From Agrococcus sp. ARC_14 (GTDB taxonomy: Bacteria > Actinomycetota > Actinomycetes > Actinomycetales > Microbacteriaceae), in NCBI RefSeq assembly GCF_022436485.1, contig NZ_JAKUDO010000002.1, positions 310,001 to 374,000 on the forward strand: DNA of 64,000 bases, in the 5' to 3' direction. The translations under genes and the position numbers were made by a program. Each line of letters begins with the position of its first letter. Position 1 is the stretch's first letter. The notes below the pieces were generated by a model. That model made no database searches and was not told where the DNA came from. It saw only the letters and a list, made by a program, of their open reading frames with translations. Shown here one piece after another: positions 55,340-61,692 of this stretch.

Positions 55340-56320
55340 ATGTCCAGCACCACACCCGTCGGCGAGCGCATCGGGCGCATCGCAGGCACCTGGTTCCCGC
55401 TCGTCGTGCTCATCGCCGGCGCGATCGCGATCGTCATGCCGCAGCTGTTCCTGCCGCTCGGACCATGGATCAACACGCTGCTGGGCATCATCATGCTCGG
55501 CATGGGCCTGACGCTGCAGCCGGTCGACTTCAAGGTCATCGCCAAGAAGCCGAAGGCGTTCCTCATCGGCATCGTGGCGCAGTACGTGATCATGCCGCTG
55601 ACGGCCATCGCCCTGGCGCTCGCCTTCCAGCTGCCGCCCGCGCTGCTCGTCGGCGTCGTGCTCGTCGGCTCCGCGCCCGGCGGCACCTCGTCGAACGTGA
55701 TGGTCTACCTCGCCAAGGGCGACACGGCACTCTCGGTCGCGATGACCACCGCCTCCACGCTGCTCGCGCCGGTGCTGACGCCGCTGCTGGTGCTGTGGCT
55801 CGCGGGCTCGTACCTGCCGGTCGACGCCTGGGGACTGTTCCAGTCGATCATCTTCATCGTGCTGCTGCCGGTGATCGCCGGCGTGGTGCTGCGACTGCTG
55901 CTGCCGAAGCTCGTGCAGGCGATCCTGCCCTGGCTGCCGCTCGTCTCCGTCACCGGCATCACGCTCGTCGTGCTGGCCGTGGTCGCGGGCTCGGCCGCGA
56001 CCATACTGTCGGTGGGGCTGCTCGTGGTGCTCGTGGTCATCCTGCACAACGGCATCGGCTACGGCCTCGGCTTCCTGGCCGCCAAGTCGGTCGGGCTCGA
56101 CACCTCGGCCCGGCGCGCTGTGGCGATCGAGGTCGGCATGCAGAACTCGGGTCTCGCCGCAGGCCTCGCGCGCACCCACTTCACGCCGGAGGCCGCGCTG
56201 CCCGCCGCGATCTTCTCGGTCTGGCACAACGTCTCGGGCGCCCTGCTTGCGTCGTTCTGGTCGCGGCGCCCGCCGAAGGATGCCGCCGCGCACGACGAGT
56301 CGGCCGCCGTCATCAGCTGA
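55340..56320 (+). CDS. Bile acid:sodium symporter (BASS) family transporter
   Basis: A 326-residue inner-membrane transporter with about nine helices. The two crossover motifs are GSAPGGTSSNVMVYLAKGD (about residue 110) and VAIEVGMQNSGLAAGLA (about residue 262), which coordinate sodium in BASS proteins. The substrate in bacteria is often pantothenate, keto acids or other organic anions, and is not predictable here. GAAAGAGG lies before ATG. A hairpin 21 bp after the stop probably terminates it. Confidence 0.88.
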   Translation: MSSTTPVGERIGRIAGTWFPLVVLIAGAIAIVMPQLFLPLGPWINTLLGIIMLGMGLTLQPVDFKVIAKKPKAFLIGIVAQYVIMPLTAIALALAFQLPPALLVGVVLVGSAPGGTSSNVMVYLAKGDTALSVAMTTASTLLAPVLTPLLVLWLAGSYLPVDAWGLFQSIIFIVLLPVIAGVVLRLLLPKLVQAILPWLPLVSVTGITLVVLAVVAGSAATILSVGLLVVLVVILHNGIGYGLGFLAAKSVGLDTSARRAVAIEVGMQNSGLAAGLARTHFTPEAALPAAIFSVWHNVSGALLASFWSRRPPKDAAAHDESAAVIS

Positions 56321-56341
56321 CAGCGCGCGCGACGCAGCAGC

Positions 56342-56376
56342 AGCGCCCCGTCACCCCGCAGGGGAGGCGGGGCGCT
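56342..56376 (+). terminator. Terminator of the BASS transporter gene
   Basis: AGCGCCCCG (56342-56350) pairs with CGGGGCGCT (56368-56376), and CCCC-GCA-GGGG forms an inner stem within the loop. Confidence 0.6.
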
Positions 56377-56468
56377 CGTGCTCTGCGGCGAGGGGGAGCG
56401 CGGATGCGCGGCCTCGCGGGCGAGGTCGGCCGGGCGTAGCGTTGGCCGCACCGACCGAGGAGGCCGCG

Positions 56469-56867
56469 ATGGCGCTGCGCTGGTATTCGAACGTGATCGA
56501 GACGACGGATGTCTCCAGGCTGGCCCGCTGGTGGGCCGAGGTGCTCGACTGGCAGATCGCCTTCGACGCCGATGACGAGGTCGTGCTGATCCCGAAGTGG
56601 GCGGCGGAGCTGCAGCCGACGCTGCGCTTCGAGCAGGTGCCGCCAGGGCTCGTGTTCGTGCGCGTCGACCACGAGAAGCAGACGAAGAACCGCATCCACA
56701 TGGATCTCGCGCCGCACACGAGCGACGATCGCGACGCAGAGATCGCTCGCCTGGAGTCGCTCGGGGCGACGCGCATCGACGTCGGTCAGGGGCCGGATGT
56801 CTCGTGGACGGTGCTCGCCGACATCGACGGCAACGAGTTCTGCGTGCTCTCGAGCCGGGAGCAGTAG
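56469..56867 (+). CDS. VOC-family (glyoxalase-like) protein
   Basis: A 132-residue protein of the glyoxalase/dioxygenase superfamily. The N-terminus WYSNVIETTDVSRLARWWAE and KNRIHMDLAPHTSDDRDAE, with a family His, then DIDGNEFCVLS at the end, fit the actinobacterial VOC group. The substrate is unknown. CGAGGAGG lies 8 nt before ATG. It is followed by a bidirectional terminator. Confidence 0.78.
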   Translation: MALRWYSNVIETTDVSRLARWWAEVLDWQIAFDADDEVVLIPKWAAELQPTLRFEQVPPGLVFVRVDHEKQTKNRIHMDLAPHTSDDRDAEIARLESLGATRIDVGQGPDVSWTVLADIDGNEFCVLSSREQ

Positions 56868-56875
56868 CGGCGCGG

Positions 56876-56917
56876 ACGGACGAAGGGCCCCGGCAGATGC
56901 CAGGGCCCTTCGTCCGT
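56876..56917. terminator. Bidirectional terminator between the VOC and YccA-like genes
   Basis: A 15-bp perfect stem (ACGGACGAAGGGCCC / GGGCCCTTCGTCCGT) with a 12-nt loop lies between two convergent genes. Confidence 0.85.
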
Positions 56918-56933
56918 AGGATCGCTCCGCGTC

Positions 56934-57899
56934 CTAGTTGTTGCCTCGCACGATCGCGATGATGCGGAGGATCTCGACGTAGAGCCAGATGATCGTCATC
57001 GTCAGGCCGAAGGCCGCCGACCAGCCGTACTTCTTGTGCACGCCGCGCTTCACGCCCAGCTCGATGCCCTCGAAGTCCATCACGAGCGAGTAGGCGCCGA
57101 GCAGCACGGCCAGGCCACCGAGGAGCACGCCCCACGGAATGCCGAAGAGCGGGCTCGGTGCCGAGCGCATGCCGAAGGCGAGGTCGCCCGTCGCGCCGAA
57201 GAGCATCATGCCGAAGTTGACCAGGGAGAAGAGCCCGTAGCCGATCAGCACGATGAAGAAGATCTTGTTCATCTTGGGCGAGGTGCGCACGATGCGGAAG
57301 GCGTACAGCCCGAGCGTCGCCGCGATCACGCATGCGGTGGCGATCAGCGCCTGGAAGATGATGCCGTCGAGGCCCATGCCGAACTCGAGCAGGCCCGAGA
57401 ACCCACCGAGGAAGAGGCCCTGTGCGCCGGCGTAGGCGAGCACGAGCGCGGGGCTCGGCTCCTTCTTGAAGATGTTGACGAGCGCCAGCACGAAGCCGAC
57501 GAGCGCGCCGCCGTAGGTGAGCACGTAGAAGGGCATCGACGTGCCGGTCATGAGCAGCATGCCGAGCGTCACGATGAAGCCGAGCGCCGTCACGCCGAGC
57601 GTGAGGCCTGTCTTCATGATCACGCCGTCGTAGGTGAGCCGCTCGGTCTCGACAGGGCCGGCCGCCGGGGCGTTGAACTGCTGGTTCAGCTGCTCGGGGC
57701 TGGGGATGCCCTGCTGCTGACCGTAGGGCTGCTGGCCATACTGCTGCGGCTGGCCGTAGGGCTGCTGCCCGTACTGCTGCTGGCCGAAGGGCTGCTGCTG
57801 GCCGTAGGGCGCCTGCTGCCCACCGGGGGTGGCCTGCGCAGCGCGCTGCGAGTTCTCGGTGAACGCGGGCGAGTTGCGGAACGCCGGGTTGCCTGCCAA
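56934..57899 (-). CDS. Bax inhibitor-1/YccA-family membrane protein with YGQ-rich N-terminus
   Basis: A 321-residue protein. Residues about 20-70 are Gln/Gly/Tyr-rich with five YGQ units and sit before the membrane part. Residues about 90-320 have seven helices and match the BI-1/YccA group (LVLAYAGAQGLFLGGFSGLLE). TTG 57899 is the start because GAGGAG lies 7 nt upstream and no ATG or GTG gives a sensible N-terminus (AGNPAFRNSPAF). BI-1 proteins are leak channels or protease partners in other bacteria; the role here is unknown. Confidence 0.87.
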   Translation of the reverse strand: MAGNPAFRNSPAFTENSQRAAQATPGGQQAPYGQQQPFGQQQYGQQPYGQPQQYGQQPYGQQQGIPSPEQLNQQFNAPAAGPVETERLTYDGVIMKTGLTLGVTALGFIVTLGMLLMTGTSMPFYVLTYGGALVGFVLALVNIFKKEPSPALVLAYAGAQGLFLGGFSGLLEFGMGLDGIIFQALIATACVIAATLGLYAFRIVRTSPKMNKIFFIVLIGYGLFSLVNFGMMLFGATGDLAFGMRSAPSPLFGIPWGVLLGGLAVLLGAYSLVMDFEGIELGVKRGVHKKYGWSAAFGLTMTIIWLYVEILRIIAIVRGNN

Positions 57900-58023
57900 G
57901 GGAGTGCTCCTCAAGAGATCGGGTGGCCGCGAAAGCGGACGACGTCAGCGTACCGACTCTGTGCATGGTTTTGCTGTGGATCATTGGCCGTTCGCCCTGC
58001 GCGCACACGTCATCCGGCGCCGC

Positions 58024-58029
58024 TACCCT
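58024..58029 (+). promoter_or_regulatory. -10 box of a leaderless GDPD promoter
   Basis: TACCCT ends 6 nt before the GTG start at 58036, with no Shine-Dalgarno sequence between. Confidence 0.5.
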
Positions 58030-58035
58030 GACGCC

Positions 58036-59007
58036 GTGCAGACCACGAGCCTCATCGCCCACCGCGGTGCCTCGGGCTGGGCGCCCGAGCACACCGAGAC
58101 CGCCATCCGCCTCGCCGCGAGCCTCGGTGCCGACGCCGTCGAGCCCGACCTCGTCGCCAGCCGCGACGGCGTGCTCGTCGTGCGCCACGACAACGAGCTC
58201 AGCGAGACGACCGACATCGCCAGCCACCCCGAGCTCGCCGACCGCCGCCGCACCCAGACCATCGACGGGCACGAGCTCACCGGCTGGTTCGTGGAAGACC
58301 TCACCTGGAGCGAGCTCGCCACGCTCCGCGCCCGCGAACGACTGCCGCAGCTGCGCCCGCTGAGCGCGCGTCGCGACGGCGCCGAGGGCATCCTGCGCTT
58401 CACCGACCTGCTCGCGATCGCCGACGACACCGGGCTCGATGTGGTGGCCGAGCTCAAGCACGCCACCCACCACGCCGCGATCGGCTTCCCGCTCGACGAG
58501 ATGCTGGCGGATGCCGTGGCCGGCACAGGCTGGACGGCTCCCGGCAGGCTCGTGGTCGAGTCCTTCGAGGAGACTGTGCTGCACGAGGTGCGCGCGCGGG
58601 GCGTGGAGGCACGGCTCGTCTACCTGATGGACGAGGACGGGACCGCAGCCGACCTCGTCGGCCGTGAGGACGCATCCGTCACCTACCGCGCACAGCGCAC
58701 CGACGCGGGTCTGGCCGCGCTCGCGCAGCGCGTCGATGCGATCAGCGTCGCGAAGGGCGCGCTGTTCGAGCGCGCGGGCGGTGTGCTGCGCACGAGCGAC
58801 CTGGTCGAGCGGGCGCGCGCGGCCGGGCTCGGCACCATCACCTGGACGCTGCGGCCCGAGAACGCCTTCCTCGAGCCGGAGCATCGGCTCGGAGCGGACC
58901 AGGCTGCATGGGGCGACTGGCAGCGCGAGTGGCTGCTGATCGCCGAGCTCGGGCTCGAGGGCGTCTTCGTCGACCACCCCGATCTCTGGCACCGCGTCAC
59001 CACCTGA
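58036..59007 (+). CDS. Glycerophosphodiester phosphodiesterase
   Basis: A 323-residue cytoplasmic GDPD that splits glycerophosphodiesters into glycerol-3-phosphate and an alcohol. The catalytic blocks are IAHRGASGWAPEHTETAI, VEPDLVASRDGVLVVRHD and VVAELKHATHH. No signal peptide is seen. The product would feed GlpD, encoded 12 kb upstream. GTG 58036 fits the family N-terminus and the leaderless -10 box. Confidence 0.88.
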   Translation: MQTTSLIAHRGASGWAPEHTETAIRLAASLGADAVEPDLVASRDGVLVVRHDNELSETTDIASHPELADRRRTQTIDGHELTGWFVEDLTWSELATLRARERLPQLRPLSARRDGAEGILRFTDLLAIADDTGLDVVAELKHATHHAAIGFPLDEMLADAVAGTGWTAPGRLVVESFEETVLHEVRARGVEARLVYLMDEDGTAADLVGREDASVTYRAQRTDAGLAALAQRVDAISVAKGALFERAGGVLRTSDLVERARAAGLGTITWTLRPENAFLEPEHRLGADQAAWGDWQREWLLIAELGLEGVFVDHPDLWHRVTT

Positions 59008-59137
59008 CCCTTCGACACGGTGGGTGCCTGGGATCGCGGACTCGCCATCCGTCGTTCACCTGACGTTTCCCGTCGGGCACCTGCCGGATGCCTGGCGCGC
59101 GTTTGCTGAGGGCACCCCTCTCATCGAAGGAACCCCC

Positions 59138-61588
59138 ATGCGCCGACGCAGTACCGCCATGCTTGCCGCCGCCGTCCCAGCGGCACTGGCAGTCTCCCTC
59201 CTCACCGCCCCTGCGGCCTTCGCCGCCGACAGCGACATCGTCATCAACGAGGTGCAGTCGAACAGCGCCACCGATGCGCCCGACTTCATCGAGCTGCTCA
59301 ACACGGGCCTCGACCCGGTCGACCTCTCCGGCTGGGTCGTCAAGGACGACAACGACGAGCGCGATCTGCGCGTGGCCGACGGCACGATGCTCGAGCCCGG
59401 CGCGTTCCTCGTGATCGAGCCCGACGCCGGGGCTGATGGCTTCGGCCTCGGCTCGAACGACACGGCCCGCATCTTCGCGGCTGACGGCACGACGCTCATC
59501 GACTCCTACGGCTGGACCGATCACGCCTTCACCGAGGGCAGGCTGCCCGACGGCACGGGTGCGTTCGTCGACACCGAGCCGACGCCCGGCGCCGCGAACG
59601 TCGAGCGCGAGGTCGTGATCGTGGAGCCGGTCGACTCGACCGTCGCGATCAACGAGGTGCAGTCCGACGACGCGACAGGCGGCCCGGACTGGGTCGAGCT
59701 GACGAACTCCGGCGATGTCGCCGTCGACGTGAGCGGCTGGATCCTGCGCGACGACGACGACCTCAGCGCGCTGCCCATCGCGGCAGGGACGGTCATCGAG
59801 CCCGGCGCCTTCCTGGTGATCGAGTCGAACGCCACCGACGCCGGCTTCGGTCTCGGCAGCAACGACGAGATCCGCCTCTTCACGGCAGCCGGCACGGGCC
59901 TCGTCGACGAGTACGCCTGGACCGACCACGCCGTCACCGAGGGCCGCGTGCCCGACGGCACGGGCGAGTTCGGCGACACCGAGCCCACCCGCGGCGCCGC
60001 GAACGTCGCGCGCAGCGTCGACTCGCCCATCGTCATCAACGAGGTCGAGTCGAACGGCGACCCGCGCGGCGACTGGGTCGAGCTGGCCAACACCGACCAG
60101 GTGAACACGATCGACCTCTCCGGCTGGACGATCGTCGACGCCGACCCCGAGCACGAGCCGATCGTGCTGCCTGAGGGCACGACCATCGAGTCAGGCGGCT
60201 ACCGAGCGATCATCACCGACGCCGAGGGCACCTACAACACCGACTTCGGCCTCGGCGGCGGCGACAGCGTGACGCTGCGCGACGCATCCGGCAGCGTCGT
60301 CGACCACTTCGCGTGGGAGGCGCACGCGGCCGTCAGCTATGCCCGCTGCGCTGACATGACGGGCGAGTTCGTGGATGCCGCGACGGCGACCTTCGAGCTC
60401 GTCAACGACTGCGCAGAGGTCGAGGAGCCCGTCGTGGACGCCGTGGCCTGGCCGTACGGCGACACCGTGGTCGACGCCGTGGCGGTCGACACCTGGGGCG
60501 AGGACATGTCCGGGCTCGACTTCGACGCCGACGGCACGCTGTGGGCGATCAACAACGACAACTCCGAGATCTTCGAGCTCGCCGAAGGCGATGACGGCCT
60601 CTTCACGATCGTGGAGTCGTGGGTGCCGCACTACGCCGACGGCAGCGGCCAGCCCGACGGCGAGGGCATCTCGGTCGGCGGCGACGGCGCGATCTACGTC
60701 GCGACCGAGCGCGACAACACCTTCGGCGGCGTCAGCCGCCCGTCGATCCTGCGCGTCGAGCTCGGCGCCGACGGGGCATCGACCACGACGCACGAGTGGA
60801 ACGTGACGGATGCGCTGGGCGCGCTGGGCGCGAACCTCGGCATCGAGGCGGTCGAGTGGATCTCGGACGCCGACGCCACCCGCCTGGGCGTCGTGGACGC
60901 ATCCGGCACCGCCTATCAGCCCGCCGCATACGGCGAGCACTTCGGCGGCGTCTTCGCCTTCGCGATCGAGCAGACCGGCGAGCTGCACCTGGCCGTGCTC
61001 GAGGCCGACGGCAGCATCACGATCCTGCAGACCACCACGCCCGGCCCGGCGCTCGAGATCGTCATGGGCCTCGACTGGCAGGCCGGCGGCAACACGCTCT
61101 GGGCGCTCTGCGACGAGGCGTGCGAGAACCGGCATTCGGAGCTCGCGTTCGTCGACGGGCTGCTGACGGTGCAGCGCGATGTGCTCGCTCCGTCGACCAT
61201 GCCGGTCGGCTACACCAACGAGGGCCTTGCCCTGCGCTGGTGCGATGCGGGCACCGAGGGCACGCCGACCGTCGCCTGGATCGCGGACACGCCGCACGAG
61301 GGCGTCTCGCTGCGTGTGGCGGCCGGCACCTGCGAGGCGGTCGTGCCGCCGACGGAGCCTGGCGACGGTGATGGCACCGACGACGGCGGCACCGATGACG
61401 GCGGCACGGATGACGGTGGCACGGATGACGGCGGTGTCGGTGGCGGAGCCGACGACGGCGGCCAGGCTGCCGGCGAGCTGCCGCGCACCGGCGCCGATGG
61501 TCCGATGACGATCGCCCTGCTGGCGATGCTGCTGGCGCTCGCGGGCGCTGGCCTGCTGGTGGCGAGGCGGCGCCCGCTGGTCGAGTAG
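59138..61588 (+). CDS. Cell-wall-anchored protein with three lamin-tail domains
   Basis: An 816-residue exported protein. A signal peptide (1-29, ending AFA) precedes three lamin-tail domains (about 31-145, 155-280, 290-410), each opening with an IVINEV- or VAINEV-type strand and LSGW. A central region of about 320 residues (AWPYGDTVVDAVAVDTWGED, FDADGTLWAINNDNSE) resembles a beta-propeller. A Thr/Asp/Gly repeat (TDDGG four times) leads to the sorting signal LPRTG (781-785), a helix and RRR. The last codons (LVE and TAG) overlap repeat family 2. Role unknown; ligand binding or a surface enzyme is possible. Confidence 0.82.
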   Translation: MRRRSTAMLAAAVPAALAVSLLTAPAAFAADSDIVINEVQSNSATDAPDFIELLNTGLDPVDLSGWVVKDDNDERDLRVADGTMLEPGAFLVIEPDAGADGFGLGSNDTARIFAADGTTLIDSYGWTDHAFTEGRLPDGTGAFVDTEPTPGAANVEREVVIVEPVDSTVAINEVQSDDATGGPDWVELTNSGDVAVDVSGWILRDDDDLSALPIAAGTVIEPGAFLVIESNATDAGFGLGSNDEIRLFTAAGTGLVDEYAWTDHAVTEGRVPDGTGEFGDTEPTRGAANVARSVDSPIVINEVESNGDPRGDWVELANTDQVNTIDLSGWTIVDADPEHEPIVLPEGTTIESGGYRAIITDAEGTYNTDFGLGGGDSVTLRDASGSVVDHFAWEAHAAVSYARCADMTGEFVDAATATFELVNDCAEVEEPVVDAVAWPYGDTVVDAVAVDTWGEDMSGLDFDADGTLWAINNDNSEIFELAEGDDGLFTIVESWVPHYADGSGQPDGEGISVGGDGAIYVATERDNTFGGVSRPSILRVELGADGASTTTHEWNVTDALGALGANLGIEAVEWISDADATRLGVVDASGTAYQPAAYGEHFGGVFAFAIEQTGELHLAVLEADGSITILQTTTPGPALEIVMGLDWQAGGNTLWALCDEACENRHSELAFVDGLLTVQRDVLAPSTMPVGYTNEGLALRWCDAGTEGTPTVAWIADTPHEGVSLRVAAGTCEAVVPPTEPGDGDGTDDGGTDDGGTDDGGTDDGGVGGGADDGGQAAGELPRTGADGPMTIALLAMLLALAGAGLLVARRRPLVE

Positions 61589-61659
61589 GCCGCGCAGCGG
61601 CCGTATCGAGACCTGGCAAGGGCGTCTCGATACGGCCCTCCGGGCCTGCTCGACGAGCA
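61579..61659. repeat. Interspersed palindromic repeat, family 2, copy 2
   Basis: Contains GGCCG-CGCAG-CGGCC (61588-61602), CGTATCGAGAC (61602-61612) / GTCTCGATACG (61624-61634), GGCCC-TCC-GGGCC (61634-61646) and GCTCGACGAGC (61648-61658). The long stem matches copy 1 at 47587-47686, while the short stem (GGCCC/GGGCC against GGCACC/GGTGCC) differs and still pairs. The element starts inside the end of the lamin-tail gene. Confidence 0.8.
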
Positions 61660-61679
61660 GGACCGTGGGCGGCGCCGCG

Positions 61680-61685
61680 TAGAAT
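61680..61685 (+). promoter_or_regulatory. -10 box of a leaderless pcrA promoter
   Basis: TAGAAT lies 7 nt before ATG 61693, with no ribosome-binding sequence between. It lies directly after the family 2 repeat. Confidence 0.5.
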
Positions 61686-61692
61686 TGAACGA

